From positions 1 through 35,923 of the IMG/VR virus record IMGVR_UViG_3300032235_000059: DNA of 35,923 nucleotides; one strand, given 5' to 3'. Of this stretch, positions 27,552-35,769 are shown one piece after another. How positions within the stretch are numbered: position 1 is the first letter of the stretch; each line of letters opens with the position of its first letter. The notes under the pieces are model-generated. The model had not been told where the DNA came from. It did no database searches and saw only the letters and a program-made list of their open reading frames with translations. Source of the stretch: a virus. Made by a program: the position numbers and the translations under genes.

Positions 27552-29678
27552 ATGAAGATGGATGAGGGTCAAATCAAGGGCATTATCGAGAATGAAATCG
27601 ACAATGCTATCGGGTACATTGATACCGAAACTACGGATCAGCGATCCAAAGCACTAGAGTATTACCTGCGTTATCCGTATGGTAACGAGGTAGAAGGCCG
27701 TAGCCAGATCGTGACTGGTGAGGTAGCCGAGGCTATCGACGGTGCATTACCCCAACTTATCCGGGTCTTTACGACCACCGAGGATATTGTTTCCTTTGAG
27801 CCTCAGACTCCAGAAGATGAGGAGTCCGCGAAACAGGCTACAGACTACTGTAACTGGGTGTTCTACCGTGAGAACGACGGTCTAATCATCCTGCACAACT
27901 GGTTCAAAGACGCGCTAATGATGAAGGTCGGCGTAGTCAAGGCGTACTGGGAAGCCCAAGAGGACGTTAATAAAGAGTCCTACAAGAACCTGACAGAAGA
28001 CGAGCTAGCCATGCTGCTGTCTGATCCTGCCATTGAGGTAGTGAGCCAGAAGGTCGAGATGGTTGACGGTGGTGTGGATATGATGGGTATGCCTATCCAG
28101 ATTCCTTACTACTCGGTCAAGGTCAAGAAGGTTAAGAAATACGGATGCGTCAAGATTGAGAACGTACCGCCAGAAGAATTCCTAATTAGCAAATCGGCAA
28201 GAACTATTGAGGATAGCCCGTTCGTAGCTCATCGTCGTTTGATGACTCGTTCGGAACTCATAGCGATGGGTTTTGACAAGGACATCGTTGAGGGATTGCC
28301 TAGCTACGACGATCTTCAGTTCACGACTGAGCGTATTGCTCGATTCAGTCAGGGTGAGCAGCCGGATGAGAACATCAGCCTCGACCCAACGATGCAGGTC
28401 TGTGAGGTCTACGAGTGCTACATCAAGATCGACGTTAATGGTGATGGAATCGCTGAACTGCGTAAGATTGTCTACGCTGGTAACGAAATCCTAGATGACG
28501 AGGAATGTGATCTAGTACCGTTCCATAGCCTGTGTCCTATCCCGATCCCGCATAAGTTCTTTGGTCAGTCGCTGGCTGATCGGACGATGGACATCCAGCT
28601 AATCAAGTCTACGGTTACTCGTCAGATGCTGGATAACCTGTACCTAACGAACAATGCTCGTCTGGGTGTGGTTGATGGTCAGGTCAATCTGGATGATGCT
28701 CTTAATGCAACTCCGGGCGGTATTGTCAGGATGAAACAGGCTGGTGCGATTGTGCCTATCGAGGTTCCTGCTGTAACGGCTCAGGCTTTCCCATTGCTTG
28801 AGTACATGGATAGCGTTCAGGCCAAGCGTACAGGCGTTAGCGACCAGCAGCAGGGTCTTGATCCTGACGTAATGAACAACGTCTCGGCTACGGCTATTGC
28901 AGCCATGATGAAGTCGAACTCTGGGAAGCTGGAGTTGATTGCTCGAATCTTTGCTGAGACAGGCGTTAAGTCGCTGTTTAGAGGGATTCTGCACCTATTG
29001 GGCAAGTATCAGGATCAGGCCAAGATTGTTCGTATGCGTGGCAAGTTTGTGACGTTTGATCCTCGCTCATGGACGAATCAGTACGATGTGGCAATTAACG
29101 TCGGTTTGGGTTCAGGGGATCGTGAGCAGAAGCTAGCCATGTTGCAGATGATCCTCGGCAAGCAAGAACAGATTCTGACTCAGTTCGGGCCATCGAATCC
29201 GCTGGTATCTGTGTCTCAGTACCGGGATACCCTAGCGAGACTGATTGAATCGGCTGGTTTCAAGGATGCTAACGCCTTCATTAACGAGATCAGTCCTGAA
29301 CAGAACGAGGCATTGTCTCAGCCACAGCCACCGGAGCCAGATGCTCAGGCTGAAGTCGCACAGATGTTGGCTCAGGTAGAGAGAGAAAAGACCGAGGCTA
29401 AGGCTCAGATTGAGGCTGCAAAACTAGGCTTGCAGAGAGAGCAACTAGAGGCTGAGTTCACCCGTAAGGGTATTGAATTGTCGATGCAGCAGGAGCGTAG
29501 TGCTTCTGAGATGCGGATCAAAGAGGCTGAGTTAGCTGTTAAACAACTACAGGCTATCTTGGCGATGGACATTGCTGACGAGGACAGCCGTAACAAACAG
29601 GCTGACATTGTCCTGAAGGCGATTAAAGAACTAGGCAATCTAACGGGTAGAACGAATGGACAAATCCCAATGGGCTGA
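27552..29678 (+). CDS. Portal protein (P22/SU10-like)
   Basis: A 708-residue protein forming the dodecameric ring through which DNA enters and leaves the head. Residues 340-400 carry 'PHKFFGQSLADRTMDIQLIK' and 'RQMLDNLYLTNNARLGVVDG', the conserved crown/clip stretch of P22-type portals; a charged coiled-coil C-terminus (about 590-700) would build the barrel, which is long in P22. The length is normal. It overlaps the following 76-residue gene by 23 bases. Confidence 0.9.
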   Translation: MKMDEGQIKGIIENEIDNAIGYIDTETTDQRSKALEYYLRYPYGNEVEGRSQIVTGEVAEAIDGALPQLIRVFTTTEDIVSFEPQTPEDEESAKQATDYCNWVFYRENDGLIILHNWFKDALMMKVGVVKAYWEAQEDVNKESYKNLTEDELAMLLSDPAIEVVSQKVEMVDGGVDMMGMPIQIPYYSVKVKKVKKYGCVKIENVPPEEFLISKSARTIEDSPFVAHRRLMTRSELIAMGFDKDIVEGLPSYDDLQFTTERIARFSQGEQPDENISLDPTMQVCEVYECYIKIDVNGDGIAELRKIVYAGNEILDDEECDLVPFHSLCPIPIPHKFFGQSLADRTMDIQLIKSTVTRQMLDNLYLTNNARLGVVDGQVNLDDALNATPGGIVRMKQAGAIVPIEVPAVTAQAFPLLEYMDSVQAKRTGVSDQQQGLDPDVMNNVSATAIAAMMKSNSGKLELIARIFAETGVKSLFRGILHLLGKYQDQAKIVRMRGKFVTFDPRSWTNQYDVAINVGLGSGDREQKLAMLQMILGKQEQILTQFGPSNPLVSVSQYRDTLARLIESAGFKDANAFINEISPEQNEALSQPQPPEPDAQAEVAQMLAQVEREKTEAKAQIEAAKLGLQREQLEAEFTRKGIELSMQQERSASEMRIKEAELAVKQLQAILAMDIADEDSRNKQADIVLKAIKELGNLTGRTNGQIPMG

Positions 29679-29886
29679 ACACTTACTGAGGGATGAGGGC
29701 TTCCAGATGATGATGGAAGAACTCCGGTCAGTAGAGGTCAGTAAGTTTGCGATGAGTGCTGCTAGCGAGGCTAACGTAAGAGAAGATGCTTACCACCAGC
29801 TAAGGGCATTAGAGAAGATTGAGGCCTACCTTGAAGGGCTATCGGCACAGAAGCTGATAGACGAAAAGCGGCTGAAAATTTTGTAA
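29656..29886 (+). CDS. Small helical protein after the portal
   Basis: A 76-residue protein: 'WAEHLLRDEGFQMMMEELRS' and 'HQLRALEKIEAYLEGLSAQK' form two helices. It is acidic. Proteins of this size and shape frequently sit between portal and scaffold in podoviruses and are hypothetical. It may be a head-assembly factor. Confidence 0.7.
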   Translation: MDKSQWAEHLLRDEGFQMMMEELRSVEVSKFAMSAASEANVREDAYHQLRALEKIEAYLEGLSAQKLIDEKRLKIL

Positions 29887-29891
29887 CTGAG

Positions 29892-29912
29892 TCGGGCAGT
29901 TCCCGATATAAT
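29892..29912 (+). promoter_or_regulatory. Hairpin and TATAAT before the scaffold gene
   Basis: TCGGG-CAGTT-CCCGA (29892-29906) is a 5-bp hairpin directly followed by TATAAT (29907-29912). No convincing -35 lies 17 bases upstream. It may be a promoter for scaffold and capsid, or only spacer. AGGAAAC gives the ribosome-binding site of the next gene. Confidence 0.35.
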
Positions 29913-29926
29913 TTAGGAAACAATAT

Positions 29927-30907
29927 ATGAGCGATACTGGAAGTATGACCCCGGAAGGGAATACTCAGTTAGACGTAGGTGGTGCAGCTAACGCTATCTT
30001 GGGATTGATGGGCAATGAGGAAGGCTCCGAACAGGAACAACCTGAATCACAGTCCGAGTCCAACGATAGCGAGGCCGAATCCGAACACATTGAGGCGCAA
30101 GCTGAAGATGAGTCGGAGGTAGAACAAGATGAAGGTGAGGATGAGCAAGAGGAACCCGCTAAATACCGCGTTAAAGCCGCTGGTGAAGAACGTGAGGTAA
30201 CCCTTGACGAGCTTATCAAATCTTATCAACTTGGCACAGACTATACGAAGAAATCGCAAGCTGTAGCTGAAGAACGCAAGGCCGTAGAAGCAGAGAAGGC
30301 GCGTATCGAAGAAGCTAGGTATCTCCGCGACCAATATGCGGAACGGTTGCAGGTCATTGAGCAGATGCTTAACCAGCAGCCGGAAACTGAGAATCTGGAT
30401 TATCTGAAGGAAACCGATCCTATCGGTTACGCAGTTAAGGTCGCAGAACTGTCTCAGCGGGAGAAGCAGCTAGCCCAAGTTCGAGCAGAGCAGGCTAGGA
30501 TTGCCGAGCAGCAGCAGAGGGAGCAGCAGGAGCAACTTGGTCAGGTAGTACAGGCTGAGTCTCGTAAGCTGGCAGAGGTTATCCCTGAGTATGCTGACCC
30601 GCAGAAGGGCGAGACATTACGTCGTGAACTCCGTGAATTCGGACTCAAGGCGGGATTCTCAGATCAGGAATTAGCGAATGTTTATGATTCGCGGGCAGTA
30701 TTAACGCTGTACAAGGCGATGCAGTACGACAAGTTACAGTCTGCAAAGCCGGGAATCACTAAGAAGGTTAATGAGGCTCCGAAGGTGATTAAGTCAGGAG
30801 TTTCACAGCCTCGTGATAGCAGCGACGAGATGAAGAAACTAAAGGCTAGGGCAAAGCAGACCGGAAGGGTCGCTGATGCCGCTAAAGCATTTGAACGATT
30901 TTTATGA
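29927..30907 (+). CDS. Scaffolding protein
   Basis: A 326-residue protein encoded directly before the capsid. The first 85 residues are extremely acidic ('EQEQPESQSESNDSEAES' style), then 'YRVKAAGEEREVTLDELIKS' and a long Glu/Gln/Arg coiled coil to about 220. It ends in a basic helix ('RAKQTGRVADAAKAFERFL'), the usual scaffold segment that touches the capsid. It guides procapsid assembly and leaves or is removed before packaging. Confidence 0.85.
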   Translation: MSDTGSMTPEGNTQLDVGGAANAILGLMGNEEGSEQEQPESQSESNDSEAESEHIEAQAEDESEVEQDEGEDEQEEPAKYRVKAAGEEREVTLDELIKSYQLGTDYTKKSQAVAEERKAVEAEKARIEEARYLRDQYAERLQVIEQMLNQQPETENLDYLKETDPIGYAVKVAELSQREKQLAQVRAEQARIAEQQQREQQEQLGQVVQAESRKLAEVIPEYADPQKGETLRRELREFGLKAGFSDQELANVYDSRAVLTLYKAMQYDKLQSAKPGITKKVNEAPKVIKSGVSQPRDSSDEMKKLKARAKQTGRVADAAKAFERFL

Positions 30908-30918
30908 GGAATTAAATC

Positions 30919-31863
30919 ATGCCTACATTTACAGCACATACCGCTATTGGTCAGCGGGAAGATTTGACCGACATCATCTATGACATCTCGCCAACTGAGA
31001 CACCATTCATGTCCTCGATTGGCAAGACCAAAGCTACTGCCGTGTATCACGAGTGGCAGACTGACTCGCTGGCTGCTGCTACTACTGCTAACGCTGCGAT
31101 TGAAGGTGCTGACGCTACATCGGCAACCCTGTCACCTACCGTTCGTCTTGGTAACTACACCCAGATCATCCAGAAGACCGTTCAGGTTTCGGGTACTTTG
31201 GACACAGTAAACAAGGCTGGTCGTAAGTCGGAAAAGGCTTATCAGTTGGCTAAGGCTTCTGCTGAACTGAAGCGCGATCTGGAAACTATCCTGCTGGCTA
31301 ACCAAGGTCGTTCGGCTGGTTCGTCCACTATCGCTCGTACTATGGGTTCGATCCTGTCGTGGATCAAGACTAACTCGGACAAGGCTTCTGACGGTTCCGA
31401 TCCAGCAACTATCGGTGTATCGACCCGTACTGACGGTACTGTTCGTACCTTCACCGAGGCTCTGCTGAAGACTGTTGTTTCTGAGGTGTTCGTGTCTGGT
31501 GGTTCGCCTAAGATTCTGATGGTTGGCGCACTTGGTAAGCAGAAGGTATCGTCGTTTGCTGGTATCGCTGCACAGCGTTACATGGCTCCGGGCAATACTC
31601 CGACCACCATTATCGGTGCGGCTGACGTTTATATGTCGGACTTTGGCACGATGTCGGTTGTTCCTAACCGCTTCATGCGTGCACGCGATGCTCTGATCCT
31701 TGATCCTGAGTACGCAGCACTCGCTTATCTGCGTCCGTTCCAGACTAATGATCTGGCTAAGACTGGTGACAGCGAGAACACTCAACTCTTGGCTGAAGTT
31801 ACGCTCGAAGTTAAGAACGAGGCTGCTCATGGCATCGTTGCTGACTTGAACATGGCTCTGTAA
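30919..31863 (+). CDS. Major capsid protein (SU10-like, HK97 fold)
   Basis: A 314-residue protein. The start 'FTAHTAIGQREDLTDIIYDI', 'SPTETPFMSSIGKTKATAVY', 'VRLGNYTQIIQKTVQVSGT' and the later 'SDFGTMSVVPNRFMRARDAL' are typical of SU10-type coat proteins (DUF5309) in the HK97 fold. Codons in this gene look like those of a highly expressed gene. A strong hairpin follows it at 31875-31900. It builds the icosahedral or prolate head. Confidence 0.9.
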   Translation: MPTFTAHTAIGQREDLTDIIYDISPTETPFMSSIGKTKATAVYHEWQTDSLAAATTANAAIEGADATSATLSPTVRLGNYTQIIQKTVQVSGTLDTVNKAGRKSEKAYQLAKASAELKRDLETILLANQGRSAGSSTIARTMGSILSWIKTNSDKASDGSDPATIGVSTRTDGTVRTFTEALLKTVVSEVFVSGGSPKILMVGALGKQKVSSFAGIAAQRYMAPGNTPTTIIGAADVYMSDFGTMSVVPNRFMRARDALILDPEYAALAYLRPFQTNDLAKTGDSENTQLLAEVTLEVKNEAAHGIVADLNMAL

Positions 31864-31874
31864 TAAGTAGCAAC

Positions 31875-31900
31875 TCTCCCCTGCCTAACGGTGGGGGAGA
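31875..31900 (+). terminator. Hairpin after the capsid gene
   Basis: TCTCCCC (31875-31881) pairs with GGGGAGA (31894-31900) around a 12-base loop. No U-run follows, so it is probably a weak terminator or an mRNA-stabilising end that boosts capsid message. Confidence 0.6.
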
Positions 31901-31915
31901 ACTACGAAAGGATTT

Positions 31916-32218
31916 ATGAGTACTCCGATACGGACTCAAACAGCATTTGAAGACGGTGATGGCGGGATTGTCATCGAGACTAAGCAGGACGTTACCGAGA
32001 TCATTGAGGCTAACAAGGCTCAACTTGAATTCGATAAAGAACGCAGAGGCCACCTAAACGAGCTTCATCACGTAGCCAGAATACCCTTTACGGTGATTGA
32101 CGTACTGAATCAGCAAGGGATCATGAAGGGCTTTAACGTGGTGGATGAGGTCGGTTTTGCTAGGTGGCTGAACGATCCTGATAATGCTGTGTGGAAAACG
32201 TACCGGGGAACTATATGA
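31916..32218 (+). CDS. Conserved small protein between capsid and adaptor
   Basis: A 100-residue protein with 'ARIPFTVIDVLNQQGIMKGF' and 'DEVGFARWLNDPDNAVWKTY', a pattern I know from other podovirus head regions ('..ID..N..GI..GF.V.D...F..WLN.PDN'). It may be a head-completion or minor virion protein. Its TGA overlaps the glycosyltransferase ATG. Confidence 0.7.
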   Translation: MSTPIRTQTAFEDGDGGIVIETKQDVTEIIEANKAQLEFDKERRGHLNELHHVARIPFTVIDVLNQQGIMKGFNVVDEVGFARWLNDPDNAVWKTYRGTI

Positions 32219-32868
32219 GAGTAGGAGTTTGCGTACCGTGTAGGGATGAGGTTCATACTGGTTTTGCTTTCGACTTTGCGAGGATGGCTGCACACGATGC
32301 GTCTGTCCGTTGCAAGGACGGTAAGGGTGGACTAAGCCTTTACACAATGCCGGGAACGCTGATTTTCGATCAACGGGAAAAGCTAGCGCAGGTTGCTTTG
32401 AGTGAAAAGTGTGACGCATTGCTGTTTATCGATAGCGATATGCGGTTCCCACCAGACATTATTGACATCTTGTTAAGCCGCGATGTGCCTATTGTTGGGG
32501 TTAATGCTACGACCAGAAGGAAGCCTGTCACACCTACGGCAAAGATTTTGACTAGGTACATGGAAGGCGAGACTGAGGTTCGTAAGTGGTCGAATGTAGA
32601 TTCTCGCGGTAAAGAGGGAATCGAGGAAGTTACAGCGGTCGGGTTTGGTGCTGTAATGATCCGCAAGGAAGTATTTGAGAAGACTGGTAGACCTTGGTTC
32701 GATGCTGGATGGGGTTCTAACGGTGTCTGTGGTGAGGATGTATATTTCTGCGTCAAGGCTGGTTCTGAGGGCTTTCAGACGTATGTAGACCATGAGCTAT
32801 CGATGCACATTAGGCACATAGGCACATACGAATATGGCTGGAAGGACTTTGAGCAGTTAGAGGAATAA
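32215..32868 (+). CDS. Glycosyltransferase (GT-A) in the head gene block
   Basis: A 217-residue protein. 'RVGVCVPCRDEVHTGFAFD' opens the Rossmann-like half; 'CDALLFIDSDMRFPPDIIDI' contains the DSD metal-binding motif; 'VTAVGFGAVMIRKEVFEKTG' and 'WGSNGVCGEDVYFCVKAGS' (GED) are acceptor-side motifs of this class. Its position between capsid and adaptor suggests it decorates virion proteins or host glycans. ATG 32215 (ATGA overlap, GGGGAA site) is preferred over 32191. Confidence 0.85.
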   Translation: MRVGVCVPCRDEVHTGFAFDFARMAAHDASVRCKDGKGGLSLYTMPGTLIFDQREKLAQVALSEKCDALLFIDSDMRFPPDIIDILLSRDVPIVGVNATTRRKPVTPTAKILTRYMEGETEVRKWSNVDSRGKEGIEEVTAVGFGAVMIRKEVFEKTGRPWFDAGWGSNGVCGEDVYFCVKAGSEGFQTYVDHELSMHIRHIGTYEYGWKDFEQLEE

Positions 32869-32870
32869 AT

Positions 32871-33491
32871 ATGCCATTTGCAAGCTATTCGGAACTAAAG
32901 ACTACGGTAGCGAATTATCTAGCCCGTAGTGATCTAACATCGGTGATACCCGACTTTATCCGACTAGCTGAGGAAAGGCTACGTCGAGACATTCGGACTC
33001 GGCAGATGTTGATTGTCGCAACGGCATCGACTACAGGTGGTGATTCTACTGTTGGATTACCTACAGACTTCTTAGAGATGCGCGATATTCACCTGAACAC
33101 GAATCCGGTGACTACATTGCGCTATAAGGCTCCTAATAGCTTCTACGCTGAGTCTAGGGTTACAGAAGGTGGTAAGCCTATCGATTACACAATTCTAGGC
33201 TCTGAGATACAGCTAGCCCCATCTCCTGACGGTACTTATGTGCTTCAGATGCTGTACTACGGCAAGCCTGCGCTATTGTCGGATACGAACTCAAGCAACA
33301 TCTTCCTAGCAAACTATCCTGATGCTTTGCTGTATGCGTCGTTAGCGGAAGCAGAGCCGTACCTAATGAATGATGCCCGTATTCAGACATGGGCAACCTT
33401 ATACGATCGTGCTGTAACGGCGATTACGAACTCTGACCAGTCGAGTGAATACAGCGGTCAGCCTATGTCTATGTCTTATAACGTGAGGTGA
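32871..33491 (+). CDS. Head-tail adaptor (SU10 adaptor-like)
   Basis: A 206-residue protein starting 'PFASYSELKTTVANYLARSD' and 'LTSVIPDFIRLAEERLRRDI', the helical start of podovirus adaptors that bind beneath the portal. 'TVGLPTDFLEMRDIHL' and 'LLYASLAEAEPYLMNDARIQ' are also family-like. It connects the portal to the tail nozzle (3324). Encoded right after the glycosyltransferase. Confidence 0.85.
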   Translation: MPFASYSELKTTVANYLARSDLTSVIPDFIRLAEERLRRDIRTRQMLIVATASTTGGDSTVGLPTDFLEMRDIHLNTNPVTTLRYKAPNSFYAESRVTEGGKPIDYTILGSEIQLAPSPDGTYVLQMLYYGKPALLSDTNSSNIFLANYPDALLYASLAEAEPYLMNDARIQTWATLYDRAVTAITNSDQSSEYSGQPMSMSYNVR

Positions 33492-33495
33492 AATC

Positions 33496-33882
33496 ATGGC
33501 AGAAATGTCGAATTATCTTGAGAATGCGCTGATTAACGCTACTCTGCGAAACACGAGCTACACAAGCCCTGCAACGGTCTATCTTGGCTTGTATACGTCT
33601 GACCCTACAGATGCGGATACAGGGACTGAGGTTTCTGGTGGCTCGTATGCTCGTCAGGCTATTACGTTTGGTGCGCCTAGTAACGGCGTGACATCAAATA
33701 CGGCCGCGATTGAGTTCCCACAGGCTACGGCTAACTGGGGTACGGTTGGCTGGATTGGTATTGAGGATGCACTAACTGGTGGTAACTTGCTGTATCACTC
33801 ACCTCTGGATGCGTCTAAGACTATCCAAAGCGGTGACATTTTCAAGATTGCTATCGGTTCGCTGTCTGTGACGCTTGCCTAA
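33496..33882 (+). CDS. Beta-rich virion protein (Gp80-like family)
   Basis: A 128-residue protein. 'NYLENALINATLRNTSYTS' leads to 'ATVYLGLYTSDPTDADTGTE', 'SYARQAITFGAPSNG' and 'ATANWGTVGWIGIEDALTGG', which match a common family of tail-fibre or head-decoration proteins. A small beta sandwich is expected. It is the first of the fibre block after the adaptor. Exact virion location unknown. Confidence 0.75.
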   Translation: MAEMSNYLENALINATLRNTSYTSPATVYLGLYTSDPTDADTGTEVSGGSYARQAITFGAPSNGVTSNTAAIEFPQATANWGTVGWIGIEDALTGGNLLYHSPLDASKTIQSGDIFKIAIGSLSVTLA

Positions 33883-33885
33883 ATT

Positions 33886-34845
33886 ATGTTCGGCATAACA
33901 GCATACTCTGAAGTTCCATTTTCATCCCTAGCGGCATCAGGGGGTGCTGTTTTATTTGGTTCCGCGAGTGTAAATGCTTCTGCCACTGTTACCGCTGATG
34001 CAACAAAAATAACATTTGGCGCAGGTTCTGTAGATTGTTCGGCTACTGTCACTGCTAACGGTGGCATAGTTTATACCGGCGATGCGTCTGTTAATGCTTT
34101 AGCTACTGTATCTGCTAGTGCTTTTGCTATTTATGCAGGTGTAGGAGTAATAAGCTGTTCTGCTGACGTAAGTGCTGCGGGAATCGCAATACGATCTGGA
34201 ACTGCTGCAATTACTTCTGATGCGACAGTAACGGCTGACGGCATTAGGATTAGGACTGCGGCTGCTGAGATAACGGCAAGTGCCTCAGTTTCTGCGCTTG
34301 GTGGAGTAATAAGGCTTGCTGATGCCTCCGTAAATGCTACTGCGACGGTATTGGCAGATGCTACTGCTATATATGCAGGTGCAGCAGCGATTAATGCGAC
34401 AGCAACTGTCTCAGCATTAGGCACTAGAGTTCAGTTTGGTAATGCTTCTGTTACATCAGATGCAACTGTTACCGCTGATGGCATACGGTTCAGAATGGCA
34501 ACTGCTGCGATTACGGCAGATGCGACTGTAACTGCTAACGGCGGGGTAATTTATACCGGCGATGCTTCAGTTGAAGCTCTAGCAACTGTTATATGCGATG
34601 GCTTTGGTATTTTTTCTGGATCAGGCAGTGTTAATGTATTAGCAACGATTAGTGCCAATGGCGGGATTATTGGTGAGGAATGGTCTGATGTCGTTCCTGA
34701 ATCTAATACATGGACTGAACAGATTGCTGTTGATAACGAATGGACTGAAATAGCTGCTGGCTCTAATGATTGGAGTGTTATTTCTGCAAATAACAACAAT
34801 TGGACTCAGGTAAGTGGGGGTTCTGATAACTGGGCGAGGATGTAA
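33886..34845 (+). CDS. Repeat fibre: twelve 20-residue beta repeats and a Trp-repeat tail
   Basis: A 319-residue protein. After a 26-residue head ('MFGITAYSEVPFSSLAASGG'), twelve copies of a 20-residue unit follow (27-266), consensus 'ASVNATATVTADGIxIxxGx'. The last 54 residues hold Trp every ten residues (266, 276, 286, 296, 306, 316), as in 'WTEIAAGSND' and 'WSVISANNNN'. Strict 20-residue periodicity with alternating small residues suggests a beta-solenoid shaft; the Trp part may form the cap or binding tip. Four cysteines and a near absence of charged residues set it apart. It is in the fibre block. Confidence 0.8.
   Translation: MFGITAYSEVPFSSLAASGGAVLFGSASVNASATVTADATKITFGAGSVDCSATVTANGGIVYTGDASVNALATVSASAFAIYAGVGVISCSADVSAAGIAIRSGTAAITSDATVTADGIRIRTAAAEITASASVSALGGVIRLADASVNATATVLADATAIYAGAAAINATATVSALGTRVQFGNASVTSDATVTADGIRFRMATAAITADATVTANGGVIYTGDASVEALATVICDGFGIFSGSGSVNVLATISANGGIIGEEWSDVVPESNTWTEQIAVDNEWTEIAAGSNDWSVISANNNNWTQVSGGSDNWARM
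33964..34683 (+). repeat. Twelve tandem 60-bp coding repeats
   Basis: The 60-base unit encodes 20 residues. Units 9 and 10, and units 2 and 10, share long DNA stretches (for example GATGCGACTGTAACTGC-like blocks and TTTATACCGGCGATGC in both 2 and 10), so the array grew by recent duplication and may vary in copy number. Confidence 0.8.
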
Positions 34846-35318
34846 TGCCACTTGTTTTAGCTGATAGAGTAAGAGAAACAACAACTACATCAGGCACAGG
34901 CACAGTTACGCTTGCTGGTGCACAGTCAGGTTTCCAATCCTTTGCGGTCATTGGTAACGGGAACCAGACGTTTTACACCATTGTGGATAGCGTTGCTAAT
35001 ACTTGGGAGGTAGGTGTTGGAACCTATACTTCATCTGGTACGACGTTATCAAGAGATGAAGTTCTTTCAAATTCTTCAGGCACAACGAATAAAATAAACT
35101 TTGCATCAAACAGTAAGGATGTATTTGTTACTTATCCTGCTGGCAGAATTGCAACACATCTCGGTGGTGGTATAGGTGCTTTAGTAGTTAATTCAGATAC
35201 CGTTACTGAGAGTTGTACTGTTGAGTCTGGGACAAATGCCTTTTCTGTAGGGCCGATAACCACTATAAGCGGTAAATCAGTAACAGTGGCTTCGGGGCAA
35301 AGATGGCTGATCGTTTAG
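34845..35318 (+). CDS. Virion fibre protein with 'DRVRETTTTSGTGT' start
   Basis: A 157-residue beta-rich protein. 'LADRVRETTTTSGTGTVTLA', 'GFQSFAVIGNGNQTFYTIVD' and 'KDVFVTYPAGRIATH' are characteristic of a widespread phage structural protein, often annotated as head fibre or tail fibre N-terminal module. The start shares ATG with the stop of the repeat gene (GTAATG). Part of the shaft-tip set. Confidence 0.75.
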   Translation: MPLVLADRVRETTTTSGTGTVTLAGAQSGFQSFAVIGNGNQTFYTIVDSVANTWEVGVGTYTSSGTTLSRDEVLSNSSGTTNKINFASNSKDVFVTYPAGRIATHLGGGIGALVVNSDTVTESCTVESGTNAFSVGPITTISGKSVTVASGQRWLIV

Positions 35319-35337
35319 TTTTGGTTAAGGAAAGAAC

Positions 35338-35769
35338 ATGAGCAGCTTAAAAGTTCAAGGCAACGCAAGCGGTACAGCTACACATATTTTGCAGTCTGCC
35401 AATACGAACACCAACTTAACGCAGACATTGCCTGATGTAGACGGTATTACGCTAGGTTTTAGGAATGTTCCTCAATCTGGCTCAGATAAAACTACGTCAT
35501 ACACATTGGCACTTACCGACATTGGTGAGTTTGTAGGTGTCGGCACTAGCGGATCAATTACGATCCCGAACTCGACATTCGCTGCTGGTGACATTGTGTC
35601 GATCTTCAACAACACGACCGGCAACATCACGATTACTTGCTCGATTACAACGGCTTATATCGCTGGTACGAATACGGACAAGGATACGATGACGTTAGCG
35701 ACGCGAGGTGTAGCAACGATCCTATTCATTAGCGGTACGGTTTGTGTCGTTACTGGAAACGTGTCATGA
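35338..35769 (+). CDS. Fibre protein with beta-sandwich head
   Basis: A 143-residue protein. 'SSLKVQGNASGTATHILQSA' and 'TLPDVDGITLGFRNVPQSGS' lead to a beta domain ('GEFVGVGTSGSITIPNSTFA', 'GDIVSIFNNTTGNITITCS') common in phage fibres. AAGGAAAG precedes the ATG. Its stop overlaps the start of the LamG fibre (ATGA), which suggests co-assembly. Confidence 0.75.
   Translation: MSSLKVQGNASGTATHILQSANTNTNLTQTLPDVDGITLGFRNVPQSGSDKTTSYTLALTDIGEFVGVGTSGSITIPNSTFAAGDIVSIFNNTTGNITITCSITTAYIAGTNTDKDTMTLATRGVATILFISGTVCVVTGNVS

Noticed and set aside
31132-31830. 232-codon minus-strand frame opposite the capsid gene
   Set aside because: It is a shadow caused by codon bias of the strongly coding capsid gene; the composition (Ser/Arg-rich) is not protein-like.
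31132-31863. Programmed frameshift at the end of the capsid gene
   Set aside because: No slippery heptamer with a downstream frame is present; the gene ends with two adjacent stop codons.
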